The notes under the pieces were generated by a model that saw only the letters and a list, made by a program, of their open reading frames with translations, searched no databases and was not told the DNA's origin. Below are positions 32,018-43,647 of a stretch of DNA of 64,000 bases, piece by piece. The position numbers and the translations under genes are program-made. This stretch comes from Adenophora triphylla var. japonica (lineage: Eukaryota; Streptophyta; Magnoliopsida; Asterales; Campanulaceae). Each line of letters begins with the position of its first letter. The stretch's first letter is position 1. The stretch is from NCBI GenBank assembly GCA_022495995.1, contig JAFEMH010000760.1, positions 124,001 through 188,000 of the forward strand. Direction: 5' to 3'.

Positions 32018-33702
32018 TTATGTAGCAGGTACACTAACTTCCTTACCATCATCTCCCTTGGCGAATGTTCCAGCTTCGTCCTTCTCTTCTTCCTTTCCTA
32101 CCTCTCCTCGTCCCGGCACCTTGACATCATTCGAATTCACTTCACCAACATCTACCTCTTCACACAAAAATGCGTCCAGCATGGCTACTTCATCATCTAT
32201 CTTCCATGCATCGTGTTTTCCGGCCTCGAATTCTCTGATCATATTAATTCGACTCTTCATCACCGCCTTGGTAGCATCAGCCATGAATTTTTCTTTTGCT
32301 TCCTCCAGTTCCCTTATATGCTCTTCTTCCACCTTCAACATCCTTGTGGTAAGATCCATTAACTCCTTCTCCACCTGCTCAATTCTTGCGTTTGCCTGAA
32401 CAACTTTCTCATCTCCCACCTTCACCTTCTGGGTTAAGATCCTGATTCGATCCTCCTTCACTTCTACTTCCTTCACCAAAGATCCCATGAACTTCGTCAC
32501 CTATAAAACAGGTTCAACAAATAAACATCTAGAAGATTCCATGCAAATCGAAAAGAGGATTTTTTACCTTCTCCCAAACACTCTCCATGTTGGCCTTCAA
32601 ACTCTCCATTTTCAAATCCTCCTCCACCGTGATCACCATGTCATCTACCTTCCTTTTCTTGCCTGCCTTGGCTAAGCTATCTCCCTTTGGGAGAGGAGGT
32701 TTACCTCCCTCCAGCTTCACACCAACTTTAGCTCTCAAACTGGACATAATGTCATTCACATCGAAGCCTGCTTTTGAATGCGTCACTGCATCATGGAAAT
32801 GAGAAGAGTCACATGGATACTAAAATCAAGAACCATATTTATGAAGAAAGACTTTACCAGACGACATCTTGGCTGGACAGGCACTGACGGAAACTCTCTC
32901 TTCCTCTCTAGAGTCTTCACCAACAAATTCAACAGGAGTGGGCTTATACTTTCACAGGGATTCAGGAGACAGATTCAAAATCAACTCAACATTGGCAGCA
33001 GTTTCTTCAGTCGGTGGGAATAATTCCTCCAACGATGCAACTACGCAAAAAGGAAGTGAAGAACTTGTCAAAATGACAATCAAGCAAGATGTAAAGATGT
33101 AAGCCAAATGATAAATCAACATCTACCTTGGCAGATCCAAGCAGACACCACCTCCTTGCCTCCCTTCAAACTCGCTTTCTTCACATAAAATTACTTGTGT
33201 TTCCACCCTCTATCAGCAGCGTCTAGACCTAAAACCAAGGGATCCCTACCTGGCCTAATCCTAAAATAGAATCTACCATTCCCAAAATCCCTAATGTCGT
33301 AGGTAAATGCTAGCTCTTCTAACCCAGCAACCAACCCCTGTTCAGTTGAATCCTGTCTAAAGTGTGCAATGTACGCCAACCAATGGGCATCAACTGGCAA
33401 TACGACAGTTTCGTGACCTCAAAAAAACGGGTAATCGTAGGGGAAAAGGGGAATTTCAAGCATATTGTAAAAGGATATTCATAAAAACCTACCCAATCAT
33501 CAAAAAAGCAATCGACACTACACGCTTCACCGGGCACAAGAAACTCCACGTTTGGGGGAAACGTATTGTTCCTCTTCAATGCATCAACGTGGGATGTACT
33601 AAAGTTGCACCGTTCATCGTCTTTCTTCCTTATAAACCCTAAACATTTAAAACCTTTGGGAGGGGTGGCCTCAACATCAATAATCATTTTCCCTTTACCC
33701 AT
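32018..33702 (-). pseudogene. Transposase_28-like antisense gene, four exons, two stops
   Basis: Minus strand exons 33702-33127, 33040-32858, 32785-32568 and 32500-32018; borders are GT/AG and phases agree throughout. Exon 1 starts at ATG (MGKGKMIIDVEATPPKGFKC) and contains YEYPFTICLKFPFSPTITRF, the pattern of putative gypsy-type transposon proteins (PF04195-like). Exons 3 and 4 encode a basic patch (GKKRKVDD) and a long coiled coil (about 90 residues), then an acidic tail. Stops occur at 33193-33191 and 32954-32952. The gene lies antisense to, and just inside, the 3' LTR of element D3; such ORFs are known in Tat elements. Function unknown. Confidence 0.65.
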
Positions 33703-34017
33703 AAGTGACGATTAGAAAGTAAACGGAGAAGTGAGAGAAAGAATACTCACCGGAGAGAAGACGGGGATATTAGCGCCGGTGAAGTGAAGACAATTTTTGA
33801 AGAAATGTGATTTTTTCCTTCAAAATTCAATTTAATATGACGAGACTGCTACAATCGCCTACAAAGCCCATAATAAGCCCTAATTCCTCGAACACTGTGC
33901 TGGCCAACCACCTCATCCACTTCCTTTCAAGACCGAGGCGACACTTGTCAAAACATTAAGACTTTCCGTATTTCAGCATAGAAAAGCCTTAATATTTTGG
34001 GGGCAATTGTTTCACCC
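33703..34017. promoter_or_regulatory. Region upstream of the antisense gene; G-rich tract before the D3 LTR
   Basis: On the minus strand this is the leader and promoter area of the four-exon gene; CGGTGAGTATTC (about 33746) could be a leader intron donor. On the plus strand TTTTGGGGGCAAT (34005-34017) directly precedes the LTR start and looks like the polypurine tract for plus-strand DNA synthesis. Confidence 0.5.
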
Positions 34018-34581
34018 TAAAATTTCCACTCAACATGTTCTACATCTTGGACATCCATCTTGAGGTAACGTCTTGACTTACGCCTTGGACTAGCGCCTTG
34101 AAATTGTTTGTTGTGTTTTCCTATTTTTCAAGAACAAAAATAAAAAAAAAATAACTCATTTGAACGACGGCATGGACTTGGTCAAGCAACAACACAACGG
34201 TCTCAACCATCAACCAAAGGTTAACGGCTGATCTTCATCAACAAATGGCGAGATTCTAGGTGAAATATCAGCATGTCATTCAAGTTGTTGTTTTTCAGTT
34301 ACGTTCATGCCTATATATTATTCCTAGAGCGCACCTGTATACACGTTACACATTCTTGCTTACTCTCATACTGCACTTGTACTCGAAAACTACAATACTC
34401 AATAATATTTCTTTGGTTTAGGTAGGCTTTCCAAAAGCCTCCCGAGGTTTTTCCCTCGAACGATTGTTCTAAGGGTTTCCTCGTTACATCCTTGCGTTCA
34501 TCTTGTTGTGTGAATTATATTCCATTTTTGCCCGAACATCCTTGATAAGATAAATTTACTTGTTGAAATTTGTCCAAAACA
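34018..34581 (+). mobile_element. Element D3 LTR, plus orientation (3' LTR)
   Basis: 564 bp starting TGTTTCACCC and ending TCCAAAACA. It is the same family as the minus-strand LTRs at 43648-44222 and 50430-51000 (shared CATCTTG repeats, TGATATTTCG-type and TATATA promoter segments). A G-rich tract lies to its left and copia C coding sequence to its right, so it is a 3' LTR whose internal region extends left. No matching 5-bp duplication (GCAAT against ATTAT). Confidence 0.75.
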
Positions 34582-36225
34582 ATTATCATCGGTTGATACT
34601 TTGCATATCTTAACGTCTCCCCGATCAATAAACTCTCGAATGAGATGGAAACGTCTAAGTATATGTTTGGATCGCTGATGTGACCTTGGTTCCTTTGCTT
34701 GCGCTATGGCGCCATTATTGTCACAATAAAGTTCCACCGGATTAGTGATACTTGGAACAACTTCCAAATCACTAATGAACTTCTTGATCCAAACTGCCTC
34801 TTGCATCGGATGCCGCTATATATTCGGCCTCAGTAGTAGAATCGGCAATAGTACTTTGCTTGGAACTCTTCCAACATATCGCACCTCCGTTAAGCATAAA
34901 CACAAATCCCGACTGCGATCGGAAATCATCCTTGTCGGTTTGAAAGCTAGCATCTATGTAACCTCTTACAACAAGATCTTCTTCCATCCCTCCAAATACA
35001 AAGAACGCATCCTTAGTCCTTCTTAAGTACTTAAGGATCGTCTTGATTGCCATCCAATGATTCTCACCAGGATCAGATTGGTATCGACTCGTCATGCTCA
35101 AAGAATACGAGACGTCGAGTCTAGTACAAATCATAGCATACATGATAGATCCAATAGCCGAAGCGTATGAAACTTCATTCATCCTCTTTCGCTCATCAGT
35201 TGTCTTAGGATACTACGTCTTGCTAAGAGTAACACCATGACCTATTGGCAAGTCGTCTCTCTTAGAATTTTCCATTTTGAATCTTCTAAAAATCTTGTCA
35301 ATGTAGGTACTTTGACTCAAACCAATTATCCTCTTATATCTATCTCTATAGATCTTGATACCAAGGATGTAAGCGGCTTCACCCATATCTTTCATTGAGA
35401 AAAATTTCCCTAACCAAGACTTGACAGTCTAAAGCGCAGGAATGTCATTTCCAATGAGTAAGATATCATCAACATACAATAAGAGAAATAATACTATGCT
35501 CCCACTGAATTGCATGTATACACAAGGTTCATCTTCGTTCTTGACAAAACCAAACTCTTTGATTTTCTCATCAAAACGAAGATTCTAACTCCTAGATGCT
35601 TGCTTTATTCCATAAATGGATCTCTGCAACTTACACACCTTGTTAGAATTTCATGGATCAACAAAACCTTCGGGTTGTGTCATATACACATCCTCAAGCA
35701 GTTTTCCATTAAGGAAAGCGGTTTTGAAATCCATTTGCCATATCTCATAGAATAATACGCAACTATGGCAATCAAAATTCAAATAGACTTAAGTATGGCA
35801 ACAGGCGAGAAAGTTTCATCATAGTCTACACCATGAGTCTGCCTATATCTCTTTGCTACAAGCCTAGCCTTGTAAGTATGCACCTTCCCATCCATGTCAG
35901 TCTTCTTCTTGAAGACCCACTTGCACCATATGGTTTTTACACCTTCGAGTGGCTTAATCAAGTTCCAAACTTGATTATCCGACATGGATTGCAATTTGGA
36001 TTCCATGGCTTCTAACCATTTATCCGAATCGGGATCGGATATCGCCTCTTGATAGGAAGTAGGTTCGTCATTCTCAATGACTTCCACTTCATTACTTTTT
36101 GACACGAGAAACCTATATCTCTCAGGTGCGGATCGTAACCTATCTGATCTACGATAGACTTGTGGATCTTGAACCGGTTCCACAACTTTTTGTGGATTTG
36201 GTTCAGTCTCTACTATCGGTTCCAT
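34582..36225 (-). pseudogene. pol: Copia C reverse transcriptase and RNase H, broken and truncated
   Basis: Minus strand. The N-terminal RT (36225-35779) has WLEAMESKLQSM, VFKKKTDMDGKVHTYKARL and DYDETFSPV. The middle RT is cut by stops between 35778 and 35396, where the YVDD region is only partly legible. The RT end (35395-35213) has ILGIKIYRDR and LSQSTYIDKI. RNase H (35182-34585) shows VRGYIDASFQTD, TEAEYIAAS and LYCDNNGAIAQAK. It stops at STDDN, where D3 begins; the last residues of the polyprotein are absent. Confidence 0.87.
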
Positions 36226-37500
36226 GTAGTTTTCGGGTTCTTGAACTTCTTCAAGATCAACTTTACTCCCACTAGTTCCTTTATTGAGAATTATTTCTCA
36301 AGAAAAGTACCATATTGACCAACAAACACTTTGTTCTCATTGCGGTTGTAAAAGTAATACCCTTTGGTTTCTTTAGGGTAACCAACGAAAATAACTTTGT
36401 CAGATTTAGGTACTAACTTATCAGAGACAAGTCTCTTCACATAAGCTTTGCAACCCCAAATCTTCATGAAATACAAACTAGGTTTTCTTCCATGCCACAT
36501 CTCATGTGGGGTCTTAGGAGCCTATTTAGTAGGGACTCTATTCAGTGTGAACACAGCAGTCTCTAATGCATGTCCCCAAAAGGATATAGGAAGTTCTACT
36601 TGACTCATGATCGAATGAACCATATCTAATAGGGTTCTATTCCTCCTCTCGGAAACACCATTCCATTGTGGCATTCCGGGTGGAGTCAACTCTGAAACAA
36701 GTCCACAGTTTTTGAGATGATTGTCAAACTCTTGGCTCAAATACTCACCACCACGATCGGATCGAAGTGCTTTAATTATTTTGCCAAGTTGATTTTGTAC
36801 TTCATTTTGAAATGTTCTAAACATATCAAATGATTCACTTTTGGACTTCATCAGATAGACATAGCCATATCTAGATAAGTCATCAGTGAATGTAATGAAA
36901 TACCAAAATCCTCCCGTAGCAATGCTGCTCATTGGTCCACATACATCGGTATCTATTAGGCCTAATAAGTCACTAGCCCTTTCACTACTCTTAGTGTAGG
37001 GTGATTTGGTCATTTTGCCCAATAAACAAGATTCACATATCTCATATGATTTATAATCATGTGAGTCTAACATTCCATCCTTGTGGAGTTTAGAGATGCG
37101 TTTCTCGTTTATATGACCAAGTCGGTAATGCCACATGAACGAGCTGTTCACGTCATTCGGTTTAGACTTCTTGTCCACATGATAAACATTTTCAACACTA
37201 TTTTGTTTATCATCAACATCAAGAACATAAAGGCCATTAAATGAATTTACAATACCATAAAGCATATCATTTAAATAAATATAAAACTTCTTATTCTTAA
37301 TAAGAAAAATATACCCTTCATTATCCAAAAAAGAAATGGAAATAATATTTCTACTCAAATCCGGAACATAGTAACAATTGCTCAAAACAAGTACTAAGCC
37401 ACTAGGTAAAGTTACATCATATGTCCCTACGGCTAATGCAACAACATTTGCTCCATTCCCCACACATAGGTCAACTTCACCTTGTTTGAGTAGCTTTCAA
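36226..37500 (-). pseudogene. pol: Copia C protease end and integrase, broken
   Basis: Minus strand. A 313-codon frame (37463-36522) covers the gag-pre-integrase zinc-binding segment (HYRLGHINEKRI ... CESCLLGKM) and the integrase core with DTDVCGPM, RSDRGGEYLS and NGVSERRNRTLLD, carrying the D, D and E positions. The next frame (36500-36291) holds the post-core GCKAYVKRLVSDKL and FVGYPKETKGYYFY. A single stop and frame break near 36510 separates them. Protease residues upstream are poorly preserved. Confidence 0.87.
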
Positions 37501-38457
37501 TTCCTTAGCCCCTATACATTTAAACAAATGTGAGATCTACATCTGGTATCTAATACCCATGAACTAGAAATAGAAAGGAAAATATCTATCATAAGATACC
37601 TGAATCAGAAGCAATCGTATTGCCCTTCTTCGCCTTTAGGCCTTCTTTGTAAGACTTGCAGTTGCGCTTCCAATGACCAACCTCTTGGAAATAGTAGCAA
37701 ACCGCATCCTTTTGAGACACTTTGGGAGCCTCTCCGGCAACGGCAACTTTTGCCTTAGGTTTACCAACACTTGCATTACCTTTGTCTTCTTTCTTGAACC
37801 CTTTTCCTTTGTTAACCATTAACACGTTTATCATTTCGGGCTTCTTGATTTTCTTCTCTGTGGTCTTAAGCATTGCATACAGTTTCGAGAGATTCTTATC
37901 CATGCCACTCATGTTATAGTGCATTATAAAATGACCATAACTTTTAGGCAATGAATTCAACATCAAATCCGTGGCGAGCTCCAAACTCATAGGATTTCCA
38001 AGCCTTTTGAGACGCTCAATGTGACCCTTCATCTTAAGGACATGAGCACCAACCGACTGCCCCTCTTGCATCTTGCATGCAGTTAGGGCTTTAACCACAT
38101 CATACCTCTCTTGTCTTGCTTGCACTTGAAACATTTCCTTTAAGTGCTCCGCAAGATCAAAAGCAGCTTCCATGTGCTCAAGATCATTCTGAAGGGCCTT
38201 AGACATGGTGGAAAGCATAAGGCATGCACATCATTAGAATCATCAACATGTTTCTTGTGAGCATCCTTATCTGCCCTTTTAGCATTGGCAGCAGGTGGAG
38301 GTGGAACGGGTTCATCAAGAACGTACAATTTCTTCTCTTGCCTTAGAACAATTCTCAGGCTTTTGATCCAATCAGAATAGTTTGTACCACTCTCTTCAAG
38401 CTTGTCCTTCTCAAGGACTGATCATAGTGACAAGGGTTGGTTATTGTGATTAGCCAT
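37501..38457 (-). pseudogene. gag: Copia C gag (UBN2 type) with zinc knuckle
   Basis: ATG at 38457 on the minus strand (MANHNNQPLS). A stop comes within a dozen codons, then a readable stretch with NYSDWIKSLRIVLRQEKKLY. A frameshift near 38215 leads into the main UBN2 domain (38218-37589: LTACKMQEGQSVGAHVLKMK) and a zinc knuckle, CYYFQEVGHWKRNC, in which a glycine-type position is altered. The product would be the copia capsid protein. Confidence 0.85.
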
Positions 38458-39320
38458 TCTACAATAAAATATGCAAACAATATAAACATATATCAATATC
38501 AGCTCATTTATCATCTAAGAGCAAATAATGTATTTCATAAATACTCCCACTAAATTATACACCTTCAAATACAAACATGTATCCTATAATCATAGTAGGG
38601 TAAGATCCATATTTCACTTGATTTTGGTTTAACTGAATCAATGCTCAAAATCAAGCTATTTAGGTAGAAACATCAATCATATCACTATATGACTCTTAGA
38701 TCTTTTATGAGATTTCCATAGATATCATATGTCAAAAAACATGTTTTAAATCTCAACTATGCCTTGGATCAAATCTCATTTGAAAGCACCAATTAAGTCA
38801 AAACCCTTTTCAAACGTATGAGACATGGAACGATGCACCTAACTGAGTCAAAACTACATCAACCATTATCTCATCTTGATCACAAATTAAGATATAAGAT
38901 GCACCCAACTGAGTCGAAACTACATCAAATACCCTAAAATTTTTCTAGTGTTCTAATCAAGGAATGGCATAAAACTTAAATATTTAGAAGGTTTTCATAT
39001 TGTAACAAACATCGCATGGTTGTAACATAAATCTTCATGTGTACATAATTATGAACATAGGGCTTCACAAAATTTCATACAAACAATTTGATTCAATTTT
39101 GAGAAATTATAAATTTAATTTAATTATATTAAACAAATCATCCACCTATGTGATAAACTAATCATATTAATCCATCATAAATCATAACCATGGCATATCA
39201 TATATACTTGTTTTTCGTAAAAAAAACCCATAAAATCTAGATCTATTTCATATAGCATGGATAGCAAATAATCAAATTAAATCTAGCTTGCCATTTTCAA
39301 TCCTAATCATGGCAAGATAG
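38458..39320 (-). other. Copia C leader
   Basis: About 860 bases of AT-rich DNA between primer site and gag. It holds a diverged direct repeat of about 34 bases (GATGCACCTAACTGAGTC at 38833 and GATGCACCCAACTGAGTC near 38898). No ORF. Confidence 0.7.
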
Positions 39321-39333
39321 AGCTCTGATACCA
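39321..39333 (-). other. Copia C primer-binding site (tRNA-iMet)
   Basis: Minus strand TGGTATCAGAGCT, the standard initiator-Met primer complement of Ty1/copia elements, one base from the LTR end. Confidence 0.92.
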
Positions 39334-39334
39334 C

Positions 39335-40963
39335 TGTTGGATTTTGGGGTTACAAATGCAGCGGAAGAACTTAGAATAACAACATCAAAACCCTATCTGT
39401 CTAGCATGAAGAGATAAGAAAAACATGAAATAGAATTACATACCTTGAATGCGATTATGTTTTCTTGAAATCGAATCTGAAATCGAATCTCAAAAACGAG
39501 TCTCAAAACGAATCTCAAAACCGTTGATGAAGGTTTTGATATTCTCCTTGTTCTAGGCCTTGTGATGAATCAACGATTGAAGTCTTCAAGCTTTTGGTGA
39601 TAACTTAATCACCCTCTATCGGTAATCCACACACGAATGGACCAAGAACGCTTCTTGTTTGATTGCTAGATGATCTCCGATTATTGAAACGCTTTTCAAT
39701 AATCAATGGCTAATAGTGTTTTTGATCTTTGATTCTTAATCTAGATCTCTATTTTAGTGTTTCATAAACCCTAAAATAACATGTGTTTTTGGCTAACAAA
39801 GGATTGTATTTATATCAAATATAAATCCCTAACTATTAGGCAAAGAATCCTTGTCAAAACCAAAACCAATCCAGCAAAGGAAAACGTGTACGGACAAAAT
39901 TTGACCGCTGGTACGAGTCGTGCTCAATAGCACGAGTCGTGCCTCAGTGGTAAAGTCTGTCGCGCCACTAATCGAGCAAGAAAACCAGTTTTGCATATCA
40001 AAGGGCACGAGTCGTGCCTGAGGGCACGAGTCATCCCTTAATGACCGCAATCTGATACAGTTGTCCCTTCACAAGGCACCACTTGGGCCAAAGCGGGACG
40101 AGTCATCCCCTGAGCCCAGATTTTACCCTTTTAGCCATTTTCAATCCGTTCTTTTGTGTGTGACCCTTTAGGAATTATATTTTATGTTGGTAGTGAGTTA
40201 TAACATCAACCTCACAAGACATAAGTGACTTCTAGCAAATCATTATGTCCACCCAATTAAATATAACATCAAAGCTTGATTCCTTGATAATCAAATGTCA
40301 CAATCCCTTTGTCCACGATGTCCAATTGAACATGAGTCATGGTCTATGTTAACTCATTCTGTTCAATGCTTTCTCGATTCTGAATATGTTGATAATCCAA
40401 ACGCATTAGATCTCTATCAAATCACTTGAGTGGCCACACATTTCATCAGCATCATTCATCGAGGGGCCCAAGCAAACATCTCTCTCAACGAGAGGGACAA
40501 ATCCCATCTTGACTTATCATTCTTCCCTACAAGAATCCAATCGTGCCAACATAGCACTTATTGCTATCTGATTAAAGATAGTGTTAGACTATATCAAACA
40601 CAACGTTCATCATGTGGAAGACGATGATAATCTCAAGTTCAAAGGATTCAATGACAAGACTATCATGAGATTTAATCATGACAATATACCATGTCATAGA
40701 TCTCATAAGTATGTCATGTCCAATACTTGTTCTCTAGCAAAAGTATCCATAAGTTTAATGTGCATCTCTATGCATATAATCATCTCTATGATTATCCATT
40801 ACCAACTTTTACTAGTTGTTCACAACAACTAGGGATGCAGTTCAATATAATAAACATGTAAACATATAATGAACAAAATAAACATGCTCTATAATAAATG
40901 ATAAAGATGATACATAATGGTTAAAGTTTAAACATAACTATAGCCTAGGGCACTACACCAACA
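39335..40963 (-). mobile_element. Copia C 5' LTR (1629 bp)
   Basis: Minus strand TGTTGGTGTAGTGCCC (from 40963) to ATCCAACA (39335). It contains TATAAATA (complement of 39807-39814) and, upstream, five copies of ACGAGTCGT or ACGAGTCAT centred at 39917, 39936, 40011, 40030 and 40102. Two successive pairs are spaced exactly 19 bases. Confidence 0.88.
39807..40110 (-). promoter_or_regulatory. Copia C LTR promoter: paired palindromes plus TATA box
   Basis: GGCACGAGTCGTGCC (40004-40018) is a perfect 15-base palindrome; partners at 39911-39923, 39930-39942, 40022-40037 and 40095-40110 are close variants. The nearest copy is about 95 bases upstream of the TATA box. The core ACGAGTCGT is also the core of the right-end motif of the CACTA element. 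Confidence 0.65.
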
Positions 40964-40969
40964 TGTACT

Positions 40970-41937
40970 TCCCTGATCATCTTTGATTTTAGCAGTCTCT
41001 CTACTTCCTCCTTGATGATTTGATTCCGTTCTTAAGCAAATTTCCTCCTCTTTTGATGGACCGACTTGATGGTAGGGTCGATATTCAACTTGTGAGTTAT
41101 GATGCTCTTGTCTTTCCTAGTCATATCATCATGTTTCCAAGCGAAACACAACTTTCTACTTTTCAAAAAGTCGGTCAGCTCTTTCTCAATTTCAGGAGGT
41201 AAGTCAGCTCCAACTAGGACATGGGCATCAAGGTTGGAGGTGTCCATGGGCACTTTTCTTACGTCATACTCAGCAGCCTCCAAGATGTCCCTAAAGCCTT
41301 TTTGTAATTGCTATGCTGGATGGGAAGTAGAACATGCTTTCATATCTGTCTTATAATAGCACTCTTTGGCGGCTTGTTGGTCTCCTTTTAACTTGATTAC
41401 ACCCCAAGGTATTGGCATATTGAGGCACTGATGGTACGTCGATGGGACTGCCTTCATGCTATGGATCCAAGGTCTCCCCAAGATGAAGTTATAGGCTGAA
41501 GGACAATCAATCACACAAAACTTTTCCATGGAGTTTAACCCTTCAACATAAACCGGCAATTTGATTTCCCCAATTGTCTGCTTGGTCTCCCCACTGAATC
41601 CCACTAGAACAGAGGAGTTCTTCACAACTTCAGTTAAGGGAATTGACATTTCTTCTAAGGTTCTTTTCATGACTAAGTTGACTGAGCTTCCGTTATCAAC
41701 CAAGATACGTTTGACCTTGCAGTTGGCAATCTGCAAGGTGATAACTAACCCATCATGATGAGGATCCAATATATTTTCTTTGTCATATTGATCAAAAATG
41801 ATATGCTGGCCTAGGGAAGCACCCAGGCACCATGCTGGTAGTTCCATCTTGTCTTCCTTGGAATCTCTGGCATGATGTTTCGCTGCGGAATATGTGGTGC
41901 CACAAATATCTGAACCATAAGTGATAAAGTTGATCAC
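40970..41937 (-). pseudogene. pol: D1 protease and start of reverse transcriptase
   Basis: Minus strand. The 41937-41311 frame holds the protease (ILVDNGSSVNLVMKRTLEEM, and FILGRPWIHSMKAV). The 41283-41032 frame holds the RT N-terminal linker (LDAHVLVGADLPPEIEKELT; KLNIDPTIKSVHQKRRKFA). A short frame break separates them. RT is cut at 40963 before its catalytic motifs. Confidence 0.87.
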
Positions 41938-43600
41938 TTTGGTTGCATGGGGAGGTGAGGATGGAACATCAGTTATGGCTTCTCGCCTTGCCCCCTAAGT
42001 TGTCGGTAGTATGGCTGACATCCTCATGGTAAGTGACTGATCTTATTTCTCAAGGTGATGCAGTTATCGGTAGTATGGCCGAAATCCTCATGGTAAGAAC
42101 ACCATTAGGATTTGTCCTTCCATGGTGATGACCTATCAGCTACCTTTGGCCATCTCGCCTTGCCCCCTAAGTTGTCCATTGCGTGTAGGAGTCCTAAAAC
42201 GTCAACAGAAAAATAATAGTCACTAATCTTAGGATAAGATGTATCATCCTCAACACCGTCATCTTCTATAACATTAATTTTAGAAGAGTCGGTTTTAGAG
42301 TAGGGTTTTCCCCTATTAGATCGATAATGAGAGGAGTCTGCCTTTCTATCAAGATTTTCATATGTTGACGTCTTCTTTGACGCCTTGCCATGAATCATCT
42401 CATCTTCTTCCTACCTGATGAAATGAATGGACCTCGTCCTGACTTCTTCTAAATCTTGGTAGAATGGTGATTCTCTCTTCAGGCCCATCCTGAAAGCTTC
42501 TGTTGCTGTCGACACGTCAATGTGAGGAATGCTTACAGCCTCCTTGTTGAACCTAACCACATAATCTTTTAAGGTTTTGTCAGGCTGTTGCACAATCCTG
42601 GAAAGGTCACTTGTTAATTTTTCAAACACACGATTGCAAGAGAATTGATTAAGAAACATGTTAATTAGTTGGGAGTAAGATGAGATGGAATTCATAGGCT
42701 GATTTGTCAGCCACATCAAGGCGGGACAAGATAAGGTGGATCCAAAGCCTCTACACAAGCAGACTTCTTTAAGATGCAGGGGGATGTTGATGATGTCCAT
42801 CTTTTCTTGGTACAGGGCTATATGCTCCACAGGGTCCATTGTACCATCATATTGCTTCATGGGAGGTACCTGGAACCTCTTAGGAATCTCCACCCCAGCT
42901 ATGGTAGGAAAAAATGTGAATCATGATGGCTGGTCGGAGATGCCTGGTTGAAGGGCAAGGTGACACCTGGAACCTTCATGAGGATGTCCTTGATCTGCTG
43001 CACTTCCCTTGCAAGGGCGGTATCTGTAATAGGGTTAGTGGCAACAAAGGGATTGAAAGGAGTATTGAACGCATTAAAACTCCCTATTTGCCCCACAGGA
43101 GGTGGGGCTGCAAAAGTAAAACATGATGACAGAGGCATCGGGTTAGACGTAACGGTGGTGCTTTCAGTCTGAACAGTGCTGAACATGGACATGTTGCCTT
43201 GACGACCTCTTGTACTCATCCTAGCATCCGAGAAAAGAGTCCTAGGCTACAAAGGTGTGATCTCTGGCATGCTGACCATTGGAACGTTGCACCCTGAAGC
43301 CGAAAAATCACGCCGCAGTCTGTCAAGGTGAGTGAAGATCGTCTGATTGGTCTGTTGCTGTCCATCGAGTTGATCCTTCAACTGCTGCATCATATTCGTC
43401 ATGGCAGTTACAACTTCTAGAGAAATTCCCGGCAGCGTCATGGATGAAGATCCACCCAGATTAAGTCCTTGGTTTTGAGGCGTGGCAGCGCCAGATCCAA
43501 CAGGTGGATGCATGTTGGACATCATAGGCAAGCTTGATGTGTTGGTTCTTGCCCCAGTCACAATGATGGAGGTAGACATCGCTGAAGTCCGATTGCTCAT
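41938..43600 (-). pseudogene. gag: D1 gag, fragmented
   Basis: ATG at 43600 (MSNRTSAMSTSIIVTG). Four frames of 97-160 codons follow with breaks near 43247, 42899, 42411 and 42105. The retrotrans_gag part includes IPKRFQVPPMKQYDGTMDP and RIVQQPDKTLKDYVVRFNKE. Near 41990-42100 a 50-base block with GGTAGTATGGC-CATCCTCATGG is duplicated, a further internal change that D2 lacks. Confidence 0.85.
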
Positions 43601-43647
43601 CTTGATTGGAATCTAAAAAATCAAAGTTCCCACGAACGGCCCCAAAT

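Larger units (their letters stand above)
34582..40963 (-). mobile_element. Copia element C, 3' truncated
   Basis: Ty1/copia order on the minus strand: 5' LTR (39335-40963), iMet primer site, leader, gag, protease, integrase, RT, RNase H. The RNase H end is cut at the D3 LTR (34581/34582), so the 3' LTR is missing. To the right, the LTR start abuts RT sequence of D1 (TGTAC at 40964-40968), showing that C inserted into D1. Stops and frameshifts are present in gag, protease and RT. Confidence 0.88.
40964..43647 (-). mobile_element. Element D1 internal region, truncated in RT
   Basis: Tat-type gag-protease-RT start on the minus strand, reading left from LTR b. A degenerate primer site (TTTGGGGCCGTTCGTGGG, 43646-43629) adjoins the LTR. 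The RT sequence ends abruptly at the copia C LTR (40963). It runs close in sequence to D2 across the shared part, so both are copies of one family. Confidence 0.85.
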
